DNA of 64,000 nucleotides from Bacillota bacterium (GCA_015059495.1 SVAI01000001.1:248001-312000); one strand, 5' to 3'. Positions 34,032 through 43,757 are shown, counted from the first letter of the stretch. The notes: generated by a model from the letters alone, not told the origin. Translations and numbers: made by a program.

Positions 34032-34851
34032 AGAAATTGAAAGAAGTATTATTACAAAGTATAGAAAAGAGATTTGGTCTAAGTTTGTTCGCGGTGTATC
34101 AGATTATGAATTAATAAAAGAAAATGATAATGTAATGGTTTGTATTTCAGGTGGAAAAGATTCTTTCTTACTTGCTAAACTAATACAAGAACTACAAAGA
34201 CATGGTAAGGTTAAATTTAATGCTCACTATGTAGTAATGGATCCAGGATATAATGAGTACAATAGAAGCTTTATTGAAGACAATGCTAAAATTTTAAATG
34301 TGCCAATAGAAATATTTGAATCTAATATCTTTGATATAGTTGCTAATGATGAAGGTAAGAGTCCGTGTTATCTATGTGCTAGAATGAGAAGAGGCCATTT
34401 ATATAATAAAGCTAAAGAATTAGGATGTAATAAAATAGCATTAGGACATCATTTTGATGATTTTATTGAAACAACTTTATTATCAATGTTTTATGGATCA
34501 GAAGTTAAAACCATGATGCCTAAATTACATTCAGATAATTTTGAAGGAATTGAATTAATTAGACCAATGTTACTTGTTAAAGAAGAAGATATCATATCGT
34601 GGAGAAAACATAATGAATTAACATTTATTAATTGTGCTTGTAGATTTACTGAAGGGTGTTCATTAATAAATGATGGAACAAGTAAAAGAAAAGAAATGAA
34701 AGAACTTATTAAGAATTTGAGAAAAGTGAATCCAAATGTTGATCAAAATATATTTAAAGCACTAGAAAATGTTAATATGAATTGTATTATGAGATGGCAT
34801 AAAGACGGGAAAGAATATTCTTTTCTTGATGAATATGAGGAGAAAAAATAA
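34018..34851 (+). CDS. TtcA-like PP-loop tRNA sulfurtransferase, copy 1
   Basis: A 277-residue N-type ATP pyrophosphatase. The PP-loop is CISGGKDSF near residue 45. CYLCARMRRGHLY and CACRF supply the three cysteines typical of the Fe-S cluster in TtcA. ALGHHFDDFIETTLLSM is the family's second signature. TtcA adds sulfur to cytidine 32 of tRNA; the exact tRNA target here is not known. The upstream overlapping cysteine desulfurase probably supplies sulfur. A close paralogue lies at 37733. Confidence 0.88.
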   Translation: MEKYKEIERSIITKYRKEIWSKFVRGVSDYELIKENDNVMVCISGGKDSFLLAKLIQELQRHGKVKFNAHYVVMDPGYNEYNRSFIEDNAKILNVPIEIFESNIFDIVANDEGKSPCYLCARMRRGHLYNKAKELGCNKIALGHHFDDFIETTLLSMFYGSEVKTMMPKLHSDNFEGIELIRPMLLVKEEDIISWRKHNELTFINCACRFTEGCSLINDGTSKRKEMKELIKNLRKVNPNVDQNIFKALENVNMNCIMRWHKDGKEYSFLDEYEEKK

Positions 34852-35513
34852 TGAAATTTATTGTTGAGGATAAAGTTAAAAATCTAGGAGTTAAAATATT
34901 AGCTCTTAAAATAGAAAATATAAATAACAATATTAATAGTAGAGAATTAGAAGAATATAAAAATAATAAAATAAAATCTTTAATAGATAAATATAAAGAT
35001 TATGATATTAAAACAGATAAAATAATCGAAGGCTTTTATAACCTTCATCAAAAAGTAAATGTACCAAGAAGAAAGAATTTACCAGCATCAGAAAATTTAA
35101 TTAAACTACTTATTAAAAGAGAAGATTTAATCAGAATCAACAATGCAGTAGATATTTATAATATAATATCTGTAGATTCTAAACTATGTTTGGGAGCTCA
35201 CGATATAGATAAAATAAAAGGAAATGTAACCTTAAAAATAACTGATGGAAGTGAAAATTTTATACCCCTTGGTAGTGAAGAAAAAAAAGAAGTTGGTGTA
35301 GGTGAATACTCATTTGTTGATGATGATAATGATGTAATATGTTGGTTGGATATTAGACAAGTTGATAAAACTAAAGTAACTAATGAAACTAAAAATATTT
35401 TATACTTTATCATTGGAAATGAAGAAAACACTTATGATGAATTAAAGAATGTAGCAGATGAAATATCAAATATTACAACTAAATATCTTGGGGGTAAAGC
35501 TACTTTAATATAA
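34851..35513 (+). CDS. B3/B4 tRNA-editing-type domain protein
   Basis: A 220-residue stand-alone B3/B4 domain as in the beta subunit of phenylalanyl-tRNA synthetase. VPRRKNLPASENLIKLLIKR, NAVDIYNIISVDSKLCLGAHDIDKI and FIPLGSEEKKEVGVGEY are visible. Free-standing B3/B4 proteins may act on mischarged tRNA or free amino acids, but are poorly studied. It shares TAATG with the previous gene and closes the operon, adding a second tRNA-linked function. Confidence 0.85.
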   Translation: MKFIVEDKVKNLGVKILALKIENINNNINSRELEEYKNNKIKSLIDKYKDYDIKTDKIIEGFYNLHQKVNVPRRKNLPASENLIKLLIKREDLIRINNAVDIYNIISVDSKLCLGAHDIDKIKGNVTLKITDGSENFIPLGSEEKKEVGVGEYSFVDDDNDVICWLDIRQVDKTKVTNETKNILYFIIGNEENTYDELKNVADEISNITTKYLGGKATLI

Positions 35514-35609
35514 CTGCAATGAACCAACAAAAGTTTAAATTCGAATATTTTGGTGAATAGTTAAATATCATTTTGAATTAGGAATAAATAAAAAAATAAA
35601 CTTTAAATA

Positions 35610-35646
35610 AAAGGCTAGTTTAAACTAGTCTTTTATATGCTATAAT
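35610..35646 (+). terminator. Terminator fused to extended -10 promoter
   Basis: AAAGGCTAG (35610-35618) pairs with CTAGTCTTT (35625-35633, one G-U); the T-run leads into TATGCTATAAT (TATAAT 35641-35646). Confidence 0.8.
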
Positions 35647-35667
35647 GATTATGATAAGAGGTGCAAG

Positions 35668-36780
35668 ATGAAAAACAAAAGAGAAAAAATAGTAGTAAGA
35701 ACAAGTATTATTAGTATTATTGCAAATATATTATTAGTAATATTTAAATCAATTATAGGTATACTATCAAATTCTATTGCTATTATATCTGATGCAGTAA
35801 ATAACTTAAGTGATGCTTTATCTAGTATTATTACTATTATTGGTACTAAACTTGCAGGTAAACCAGCAGATAGAGAACATCCATATGGACATGGTAGAGG
35901 TGAATATATAGCATCTCTAATAGTTTCAGCAATTGTTTTATATGCAGGTCTTACAACTATAGTTGAATCAGTTAAAAAAATAATTACACCAGAAGAAGTA
36001 GAATATAATTATTTAACTATTATTATTTTAATTGGAGCTATTCTAACTAAATGTATTTTAGGTATGTATGTTAAAAATAGGGGTAAAGAAGTTAATTCTA
36101 CATCACTAGTAGCAAGTGGAACAGATGCATTTAATGATGCAATATTATCAATATCTGTATTAATAAGTACTATTATTTATATGATATTTAATATTAATCT
36201 AGAAGCATATGTAGGTGTTATTTTATCATTATTCATTGTTAGAACTGGTATAGAATTAATTAAAGAATCAGTAGATAATATGTTAGGTAAAAGAGTAGAA
36301 AGTAATCTGGCTAAATCTATTAAAAAAGATATAGTTAAAGAAGATGGTGTATATGGTGCATTTGATTTAATACTAAATAACTATGGTCCAGATAAATATT
36401 TAGGATCTGTACATATTGAAGTAGAAGACACCCTAACAGTAAAAGATATAGATCGTATATCAAGAAAAATATCAAAAAATATTTATAATAAATATGGAGT
36501 AACACTTCATACTATAGGTGTATATTCTATTAATACTAAAGATAAAAAAATAATTGAAATACAAAAAGATATTAGAGAAATAATATTCTCTCATAAAGAT
36601 GTTTTAGAAACTCATGGTTTTTATTTAGATAAAAAAGAAAAAACTATTAGCTTTGATATTATTATTAATTTTAAAACTGAAAATGCTGAAGAACTATATA
36701 AACATATTTATGATGAAATAAAAGATAAGTATAAAGATTATAAAATAATAATGAATTTAGATTTAGATGTAAGTGATTAA
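35668..36780 (+). CDS. Cation diffusion facilitator family transporter
   Basis: A 370-residue CDF metal/proton antiporter with six membrane helices in residues 1-210 and a cytosolic C-terminal domain. Metal-site residues are visible in IISDAVNNLSDAL (helix 2; D..N..D) and in the HPYGHGRGEY loop. The NxxxD pattern in helix 2 resembles Mn- or Fe-type CDFs more than the Zn-type HxxxD; the specificity is inference. It has its own promoter and terminator. Confidence 0.93.
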   Translation: MKNKREKIVVRTSIISIIANILLVIFKSIIGILSNSIAIISDAVNNLSDALSSIITIIGTKLAGKPADREHPYGHGRGEYIASLIVSAIVLYAGLTTIVESVKKIITPEEVEYNYLTIIILIGAILTKCILGMYVKNRGKEVNSTSLVASGTDAFNDAILSISVLISTIIYMIFNINLEAYVGVILSLFIVRTGIELIKESVDNMLGKRVESNLAKSIKKDIVKEDGVYGAFDLILNNYGPDKYLGSVHIEVEDTLTVKDIDRISRKISKNIYNKYGVTLHTIGVYSINTKDKKIIEIQKDIREIIFSHKDVLETHGFYLDKKEKTISFDIIINFKTENAEELYKHIYDEIKDKYKDYKIIMNLDLDVSD

Positions 36781-36786
36781 AAAAAG

Positions 36787-36806
36787 ACTAGTTATCTAGT
36801 TTTTTT
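36787..36806 (+). terminator. Intrinsic terminator
   Basis: ACTAG (36787-36791), loop TTAT, CTAGT (36796-36800), T-run. Short stem. Confidence 0.65.
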
Positions 36807-36870
36807 AATTTATGAGTGATTTTTTAAAAAGTAGGTAGTATAATAAAACTACTTTGTGAGGATGAAACAG

Positions 36871-37668
36871 ATGAGAATAGACAGATTATATTTAGAAGTA
36901 ACAAGAAACTGTACACTAGAGTGTGAACATTGTTTAAGAGGAAATAAAGAAATAAAAGACATGGATGTGCTAACTCTAGAGAATAGTTTAAAAGACGTTG
37001 AAGAAATAAATACACTTTTATTAACTGGTGGAGAACCATTATTAAATATTAAGGTACTTAAGGCTTTACCAAAAATAATAAAGAAATATAATATAAAAAT
37101 AAATAATATTTCTATAAGTACAAATGGTACAGTAGAAAGTATAGAGCATATTAAAGCTTTAAAATTAATAAGTGAATCTTGTAACTATTTTGATTTAATT
37201 CTATCTAGTGACTTATTTCATAGATTGGAATGGTCTAGATTAAACATTAAAGATAGAGTAGAAAATAACTATAAAATCTACCAACAATTCTTTCCAATGC
37301 GTAAGTTTTTAGATAATGATTCATTTAATTCGGTAGTGCTTTCATTAAGTGGAAGAGCAAAACAGTTAACTAATGAAAGATTAAAAGAATTAAAAAGAAA
37401 ATACTATATAACATATAAATTTGATTCTGAGTCAGAGGAATATTTAATTAGTAGAAATGGTAATAGAGTAAATGGAAAGTTATATATTAATGTATATGGA
37501 AATGTAACACCTTATGATGTGTCATTTTCAGAAGAAGATGATTGTTACAATTCAAAACAAAATGTGAATGAAAAATCACTTGAATCAATACTAAATGAAA
37601 TAGATAATCAAGAATTAAAAAAATATGCGAGAATGCGTATAAGAAATAATATTAATGTACAAAATTAA
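36871..37668 (+). CDS. Radical SAM protein
   Basis: A 265-residue radical SAM enzyme. The Fe-S cluster motif is C14-TLE-C18-EH-C21, followed by LLTGGEPLL (SAM-binding GGE). There is no C-terminal SPASM or twitch cysteine cluster, so the substrate part is short. Target unknown. I chose ATG 36871, eight bases after GAGGA; the frame reaches GTG 36856. It lies between two metal/sulfur genes but has its own terminator. Confidence 0.88.
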   Translation: MRIDRLYLEVTRNCTLECEHCLRGNKEIKDMDVLTLENSLKDVEEINTLLLTGGEPLLNIKVLKALPKIIKKYNIKINNISISTNGTVESIEHIKALKLISESCNYFDLILSSDLFHRLEWSRLNIKDRVENNYKIYQQFFPMRKFLDNDSFNSVVLSLSGRAKQLTNERLKELKRKYYITYKFDSESEEYLISRNGNRVNGKLYINVYGNVTPYDVSFSEEDDCYNSKQNVNEKSLESILNEIDNQELKKYARMRIRNNINVQN

Positions 37669-37688
37669 GACTAGATAACTAGTCTTTT
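37667..37688 (+). terminator. Intrinsic terminator
   Basis: AAGACTAG (37667-37674), loop ATAA, CTAGTCTT (37679-37686), T-run. Confidence 0.85.
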
Positions 37689-37732
37689 TTTATTAAATAT
37701 GATAATATATGTAGGAATTAAGGAGAAATAAC

Positions 37733-38554
37733 ATGGAAAGATTTAAAGAAATTGAAAGAAGTATTATAACTACTTACCGTAAAGACATATATTCTAAGTT
37801 TACTAAAGCTATTCGTGATTACCAATTAATCAATGAAGGTGATAAAGTAATGGTATGTATTTCAGGTGGTAAAGATTCATTTCTTTTAGCTAAATGTATT
37901 GAAGAACTACATAAACATGGTAAAGTTAAATTTGATGTTAAATATGTATCAATGAATCCAGGTTATAATGAAGAAAACTTAGAGTTAATTAAAAGTAATG
38001 CCAAACTAATGAATATAGATTTAGAAATATTTAATAGTGATATCTTTGATGTAGCTAATAAATTAAATCCAGTTAATCCATGTTATTTATGTGCAAGACA
38101 AAGAAGAGGACATTTATATGCTAAGGCACAAGAACTAGGTTGTAATAAAATTGCCTTAGGTCATCACTTTGATGATGTTATTGAAACAACACTATTATCC
38201 ATGTTTTATGGTGCAGAACTAAAAACAATGATGCCTAAACTACATAGTGATAATTTTGAGGGTATAGAATTAATAAGACCACTTTATTACGTTAAAGAAA
38301 AATCAATAATTGCCTGGAGAGATTATAACAAATTAAGATTCTTAAACTGTGCATGTAAATTTACTCAAAGAACTGATCAAGAAAATCAAGGAAAGAGAAA
38401 AGAAATTAAAAAATTAATTAGTGATTTAAGAAGCACTTATAAGGATATAGATGAAAATATTTTTAATTCTCTTGAAAACGTTAACATGAGTTGCATCCTA
38501 GGATGGCATAAAGACAAAGAATATCACTCATTTTTAGATGATTATGATGAATAA
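37733..38554 (+). CDS. TtcA-like PP-loop tRNA sulfurtransferase, copy 2
   Basis: A 273-residue close relative of the protein at 34018, with the same PP-loop CISGGKDSFLLAK, CYLCARQRRGHLY, ALGHHFDDVIETTLLSM and CACKFTQ. This copy stands alone under its own promoter, without a cysteine desulfurase. It may be the housekeeping enzyme, while copy 1 is a specialised one, or the reverse. AAGGAG precedes the ATG. Confidence 0.88.
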   Translation: MERFKEIERSIITTYRKDIYSKFTKAIRDYQLINEGDKVMVCISGGKDSFLLAKCIEELHKHGKVKFDVKYVSMNPGYNEENLELIKSNAKLMNIDLEIFNSDIFDVANKLNPVNPCYLCARQRRGHLYAKAQELGCNKIALGHHFDDVIETTLLSMFYGAELKTMMPKLHSDNFEGIELIRPLYYVKEKSIIAWRDYNKLRFLNCACKFTQRTDQENQGKRKEIKKLISDLRSTYKDIDENIFNSLENVNMSCILGWHKDKEYHSFLDDYDE

Positions 38555-38555
38555 T

Positions 38556-38594
38556 AAAAGATAAGTTAACACTTATCTTTTTTAGTGATATAAT
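38556..38594 (+). terminator. Terminator fused to extended -10 promoter
   Basis: AAAAGATAAGT (38556-38566), loop TAAC, ACTTATCTTTT (38571-38581), T-run; then GTGATATAAT (TATAAT 38589-38594). Confidence 0.8.
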
Positions 38595-38618
38595 AAAGGC
38601 ATAATAGGAGGGTTAATA

Positions 38619-39155
38619 ATGGAAAAGAGATTAACTAAAAAAGAAATAGTAAAGATGCTATTAAAAAATAATGAACTAGAAGCACAAGATGAAGAAGAAC
38701 TACTAGATTTACTTGTGGATCAACCAATAAGTATTGATGTAGACAAACAAGAAGAAGCAAAAATGACCAAAGGAGATAGACTTGCTGATAAACTAAGTGA
38801 AGTGGCAGGTTCATGGGGATTTATCCTTGGCTTTAGTGCCTTCTTAATATTTTGGATAGTACTTAATGCTTTTGTTTTAAGAGGAGATTATAAAATAGAT
38901 GAATATCCATTTATCTTACTTAACTTACTTTTATCATGTCTAGCAGCTTTGCAAGCACCAGTAATCATGATGAGTCAAAATAGACAAGCTAAAAAAGATA
39001 GTTTAAGAAACCAAAATGATTACAGAACTGATCTTAAAAGTGAATTGATTTTAGAAGAACTTCATCATAAAACCGATGAAATACTAAAAAATCAAAGAAA
39101 GATATTAAAAGCATTAGAAGGCGAAGAAGAAAGTGAACAATCAAAAAAAGACTAA
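38619..39155 (+). CDS. DUF1003 membrane protein
   Basis: A 178-residue DUF1003 protein: GDRLADKLSEVAGSWGFILGF, then two membrane helices (FSAFLIFWIVLNAFVL and FILLNLLLSCLAALQAPVIMMSQNRQA), then a helical, charged tail. The family is widespread and uncharacterised, probably cytoplasmic-membrane. GGAGGG precedes the start. Confidence 0.9.
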   Translation: MEKRLTKKEIVKMLLKNNELEAQDEEELLDLLVDQPISIDVDKQEEAKMTKGDRLADKLSEVAGSWGFILGFSAFLIFWIVLNAFVLRGDYKIDEYPFILLNLLLSCLAALQAPVIMMSQNRQAKKDSLRNQNDYRTDLKSELILEELHHKTDEILKNQRKILKALEGEEESEQSKKD

Positions 39156-39170
39156 TTATTTAGTCTTTTT
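39145..39170 (+). terminator. Intrinsic terminator
   Basis: AAAAAGACTA (39145-39154), loop ATTATT, TAGTCTTTTT (39161-39170). Confidence 0.85.
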
Positions 39171-39302
39171 ATTATCGTAATAATCTATTAAACATGGTAG
39201 TAAAATCATAATATCTTGGTGCTTTTGATAAAATAACTTTAGAAAAAGAGTAGACTTAAAATAAATTTAATGATATTGTATTTATAATAAGAGGTGTGAA
39301 TT

Positions 39303-39836
39303 ATGCAAGAGACAATTAATTCTATAATTGAAACTGAAAAAAGATTTGAAGGAATAGAAATGCCTTCCGAAATTAAAAATCTAATATCTATGAGAAAATC
39401 AGAGGTTTTTAATTATGAAAAAGAAGTTTTTGAATATAAAATGAGATTAATTAGAGCTGAAAAAAAAGAAATAGATTATTTAAATAAAACGAAAGATGAT
39501 TCATCTAGTAAAGCGTATGTTGAATATGCTCAAAATGAAATAGCAAATCATCAAAATAAAATTACTGAATTAGGTAAAGATGTATTTAGCATGTATTCAA
39601 GAGAAGCATTAATTGATGTATATGTAGCTCAAAGGGCAGCATGTGAACAAAGAATTGAATTTAATAATAATGAACTAAAAAAGGATCCAAATGATCAAGT
39701 TGCAGCATTATCACTTAAATCAGATCTTGGATTCTTAAAAAGTATTGATTATTCAATATCAATACTAAATGGTACAGCTCCTGAATTAATGAACTCATAT
39801 ATTAATACAGATCAAATAGGAACAAGAAATAAATAG
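39303..39836 (+). CDS. Hypothetical helical/coiled-coil protein
   Basis: A 177-residue, almost entirely helical, charged protein with coiled-coil potential at about 30-90 and 110-140. No signal peptide or membrane segment. I do not recognise it. AAGAGGTGTG precedes the ATG. Single gene with a terminator. Confidence 0.7.
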   Translation: MQETINSIIETEKRFEGIEMPSEIKNLISMRKSEVFNYEKEVFEYKMRLIRAEKKEIDYLNKTKDDSSSKAYVEYAQNEIANHQNKITELGKDVFSMYSREALIDVYVAQRAACEQRIEFNNNELKKDPNDQVAALSLKSDLGFLKSIDYSISILNGTAPELMNSYINTDQIGTRNK

Positions 39837-39900
39837 AATACTTTTGTATTCTGTTTTTTATTATAAAATACTAGTCATTTATCTAGTATTTTGATATACT
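39835..39900 (+). terminator. Double hairpin terminator and promoter of the first surface enzyme
   Basis: AGAATAC/GTATTCT (39835-39852) with a T-run, then a second hairpin AAATACTAG/CTAGTATTT just after (about 39867-39891). TTGATATACT follows with TG at 39892-39893 and TATACT at 39895-39900. The segment TTTTGATATACTAAA recurs before the paralogous gene at 46590. Confidence 0.7.
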
Positions 39901-39929
39901 AAACATAGTATGATAGTAGAGGGTCAGAT

Positions 39930-42900
39930 ATGAAGAAGAGAAGTATAGTAATAGTTAGTATATTATTAAGTTTATTAATTATATTTGCATTTATAACAAT
40001 TAGATATTCTTTTTCGTTACCTAATGAATCAGTAAATGATATTACATTAGCAAGAATTAATGAAATAAGAAACACTAAAAATACTGACACTTCTAATATT
40101 ACTGGTAAAATCTTCTACTTATCTAATGATGGTAATGATAGTAATGATGGATTATCTATTAATACCCCATGGAAAACTTTATCAAAATTAAATCAAATGA
40201 TGTCTGCAAAAACAGTTAAAAATGGTGATGCAGTTCTATTTAGACGTGGTGATACATTCAGAGGTAGTATCACTATGAGAGATAATAATGTAACATTAGG
40301 TTCTTATGGTAATGAATCTTTACCTAAACCACATATTTGGGGTTCAGCATATAATGCTGCCAAAGAAGGTGAATGGGAAGAAATATATACTAATTATTGG
40401 GTATATAAAATAGATGGAGAACAAGCTATATTTCCAAATGATATTGGTGGAGTATGGTATTTTTGTAATTCAAAAGATAATAAAAATTGTAATAGAACAA
40501 CAACAGATGGTAAAATTCACTATGCATTTGGTAATAAAAGATCAACTTGGTCTAATGTAGAAGAAACTCCTTATGCAGTAGCAGGAGTATTAAATAAAGA
40601 CCTAGATTTTTATCATTATGGTCATGCATCATCAAAAGGTGCAACTGGACAACAATTAATCGTCTATTCTGTTGGTAATCCTGCTCAAAGATTTGATGAT
40701 ATTGAAATATCTTTAGGTAAACATGGTATTAGTGTTTCTCAATATAATAATACTGTTATTGATAACTTACAAATAAGTTTCTTTGGTTCACATGGTATTG
40801 GTGCAGGTACACTTGCAAACTTAACTGTAACAAACTGCGAACTATCATTTATCGGTGGTATGAATCAAAACTTTAATGAAACAGCATATTGGCCACTTAG
40901 ATATGGTAATGCAATTGAAGTATATGGTTCAATTATAGATAAGACTAATTATCCAGTTAAAGATGGATATGTAGTAAGAAATAATTATATCTATGAAATA
41001 TATGATGCAGGTATGACTTTCCAATATACAGCATCAGAAGGTAAATCTGCTACTGTTGAAAGAGTAGAATTTGATAATAACGTCGTAGAATATTGTAGTT
41101 ATAATATCGAATATTGGAATGGAACTAAAGAAGAAAAAGATGAAGGAATAATTAATAATTCATATATAAATAAAGTATATTTTACTAATAATATCTTAAG
41201 ATATGCTGGTATGGGATTTACTGAAACAAGACCGGAACATGGATATGAAGCACTAATTAAGTCATGGGATGGTGGAGCAGTTGGACATAACGTTATTAAA
41301 GATGGTGGAGAATTCATTATTAAAGATAATATCTTAGATACAACCGGACAATTAAATGATAATCAAGGTAATTTAGTTGGAACATGGATGCTACATGTTT
41401 GTGCAAGTAATGCTGGTTCTATGCCTACATTTATAAATAACAAATTTTATAACTATAGAAATAGAAATCTAGGATATTTATATACTAATGATACTTATAG
41501 AGATCTAATACCATATAATGAACAAGTTAAATATAATGATTCAATATTAAAAGATAATACATTTGTAATATATGATGAAGAAACTCAACCAACAAGTAAG
41601 AAAAGTGGTACTTCAAACGAAGTGAACTGGACATTAGATTTATCTAAAAACACTTTAACTATTTCAGGAACAGGTAAGATGGCTGATTATACTGGAGAAT
41701 CACCAGCACCATGGAATGAATATAGTGATTATATTAAAGATATAATAATTGGAGAAAATATTACTTATATTGGTAAAAGAGCATTTGCTAATTTAATATA
41801 TGCTCAAAATATATATTTTAATGCTATATCAATGGATGATTTAAAATATGATGCTGAAGCATTTTATAAAGTAGGTAAGAAATCTACTGGTACTAAATTA
41901 ATATTTGGTAGTGAAGTTACTAAAATACCAGCATACTTAACAATGTCTAACTGGAACTCAACTAATGCTCCATTTATTAGATATGTAGAATTCAAAGGAA
42001 ATAAAATACAAACTATTAGACAATATGGTTTATCATATATTTATGTAGAAAATATGGTATTACCAGATAGTATTACATCAATAGATAATTCAGCATTATA
42101 TAATAATGCAACAATGAAATTTGTTAAAATACCTGATAATGTAACAACACTATCAACTAATATATTAAAAAATGATAGAAATTTAGAAACAATTATTTTA
42201 GGAAGTAATACAACATCAGTAAGTGAGAATTCTCTAGTTGGATTAAAACAATTAAGAACTATAGTAATACCAAGTTCTAATTTCATATTCCCAACAGATG
42301 TAACATTTATGGATAGTGTTAGTCCAATAGGATTACAATTATTTGGACCATCTTCTTTAGAAGAAACTATTAATGCATTTAATACACAACAAGGTTCAAC
42401 AATAATTCATTTCGTACCAATATCATCATATCATCCAGGTATATATGGTGATGGTAGAACATTCATAGCAAGATATGATGATATGTTATATAATGGTACA
42501 TCAACATATCAAGCTAAAGCATTAGCTAATGCTAATGTTAATGTTACAGGTGCTAAATATAGATATTTTGATAGATTCAATCATAAACATTTAATTGATG
42601 ATGTAAATATAGATTTATCTAATAGTAGAGTATCTAATGTCTATATGGATGTAGAATTACAAGGTAATTTAACTGATACTCAAAATAAAGTTATTGATGA
42701 TCAAAATGTATTGTTCCTAGGTAATTCTCTTCTTAGAGGATTTAATACTCATGGTATGGCATCAACAGATACAAATAGTGATTATTACTATTATGTAATG
42801 AATTACTTAAAGAGTATGAATCCTAATATTAAAGCGTATAAATATACAGCAAATACCTGGGAAAGTGCTACTACAAGTGAAGCTAGAAATGCGGAACTAG

Positions 42901-43748
42901 ATAATATGATTACATCATATCTAAGTTCTGTAAAAGATGGTAAAACTGTTAAGACAATATTTTTACAATTAGGAGATAATGTTAATAACGCAGAAAGAAG
43001 AGCAACATTTGCTACTGATTTAGATGTCTTAATAAAAAGATTTAAGAGTGAATTTCCTGATGCTAGAATCTACTATGTGTTTGGATGGTATAATTACTCT
43101 TCAAATATAGATATAATAAGAGAAAAATGTACTAGCAATCAAATAGATTATATTGATTTCAATAGTGTAGTAGGAACAGATAAAAGATATCGTTCTTATA
43201 TGAATGCTAGATATTTAGATAGTAATCTTAACACTCAATATGTTGCTGCATCAGGTGTAGCATCACATCCAGGTGATTATGGATTTACTACTATCGCAGA
43301 TACAATAATTGATTATTTAAAAAATAATGGTTCATCAACTGTTCAAGAACCAAGTATAACATCTAATAAATATACTATTGCTAATAATACAATTACTGTT
43401 AAACCAACAATTACATCATTTAATAAACAAGAATTACTAAGTAATATAACTATTAATGGTAATTATGAAATATATAACAATAATACTAAAGTAACAACAA
43501 ATGAAATTGGTACTAACTATGAAATTAGATTAGGTACTAGCACTTATAAAATAGTAGTTCTTGGTGATGTAACAGGAGATGGATTAGTCCAAATAGGTGA
43601 TGTAGCAGCTCTATATAATCACTATAAGAATAAAAGAACATTAAACTCATATTATAAAAAAGCAGGTCTTTTAACAGGCAATGAAGAAGTTGTCTTAGGA
43701 GACGTTGCTAAATTATATAATATTTATAAAGGAAATAAAGGAATGTAG
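39930..43748 (+). CDS. Secreted multidomain surface enzyme A: beta-helix, LRR_5, SGNH hydrolase-like, dockerin-like
   Basis: A 1272-residue exported protein. Residues 4-27 are a signal/anchor helix. From about 55 to 540 it is a right-handed beta-helix (GKIFYLSNDGNDSNDGL start, repeated NN-V/I patterns) as in polysaccharide lyases and GH28-type enzymes. A BspA-type LRR_5 section starts at about 575 (LTISGTGKMADY, IGKRAF). An SGNH esterase-like domain at about 922-1125 has LFLGNSLLRGF, LQLGDN and SHPGDYGF. The end (1150-1270) is an X-like module plus a dockerin-like domain: GDVTGDGLVQIGDVAALYN is an intact Ca loop (D1, T3, D5, D12), while the second loop LLTGNEEVVLGD has lost D1. Probably acts on a complex glycan while docked to a cell-surface scaffold. 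Confidence 0.85.
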   Translation: MKKRSIVIVSILLSLLIIFAFITIRYSFSLPNESVNDITLARINEIRNTKNTDTSNITGKIFYLSNDGNDSNDGLSINTPWKTLSKLNQMMSAKTVKNGDAVLFRRGDTFRGSITMRDNNVTLGSYGNESLPKPHIWGSAYNAAKEGEWEEIYTNYWVYKIDGEQAIFPNDIGGVWYFCNSKDNKNCNRTTTDGKIHYAFGNKRSTWSNVEETPYAVAGVLNKDLDFYHYGHASSKGATGQQLIVYSVGNPAQRFDDIEISLGKHGISVSQYNNTVIDNLQISFFGSHGIGAGTLANLTVTNCELSFIGGMNQNFNETAYWPLRYGNAIEVYGSIIDKTNYPVKDGYVVRNNYIYEIYDAGMTFQYTASEGKSATVERVEFDNNVVEYCSYNIEYWNGTKEEKDEGIINNSYINKVYFTNNILRYAGMGFTETRPEHGYEALIKSWDGGAVGHNVIKDGGEFIIKDNILDTTGQLNDNQGNLVGTWMLHVCASNAGSMPTFINNKFYNYRNRNLGYLYTNDTYRDLIPYNEQVKYNDSILKDNTFVIYDEETQPTSKKSGTSNEVNWTLDLSKNTLTISGTGKMADYTGESPAPWNEYSDYIKDIIIGENITYIGKRAFANLIYAQNIYFNAISMDDLKYDAEAFYKVGKKSTGTKLIFGSEVTKIPAYLTMSNWNSTNAPFIRYVEFKGNKIQTIRQYGLSYIYVENMVLPDSITSIDNSALYNNATMKFVKIPDNVTTLSTNILKNDRNLETIILGSNTTSVSENSLVGLKQLRTIVIPSSNFIFPTDVTFMDSVSPIGLQLFGPSSLEETINAFNTQQGSTIIHFVPISSYHPGIYGDGRTFIARYDDMLYNGTSTYQAKALANANVNVTGAKYRYFDRFNHKHLIDDVNIDLSNSRVSNVYMDVELQGNLTDTQNKVIDDQNVLFLGNSLLRGFNTHGMASTDTNSDYYYYVMNYLKSMNPNIKAYKYTANTWESATTSEARNAELDNMITSYLSSVKDGKTVKTIFLQLGDNVNNAERRATFATDLDVLIKRFKSEFPDARIYYVFGWYNYSSNIDIIREKCTSNQIDYIDFNSVVGTDKRYRSYMNARYLDSNLNTQYVAASGVASHPGDYGFTTIADTIIDYLKNNGSSTVQEPSITSNKYTIANNTITVKPTITSFNKQELLSNITINGNYEIYNNNTKVTTNEIGTNYEIRLGTSTYKIVVLGDVTGDGLVQIGDVAALYNHYKNKRTLNSYYKKAGLLTGNEEVVLGDVAKLYNIYKGNKGM

Positions 43749-43757
43749 GTGAAAAAC

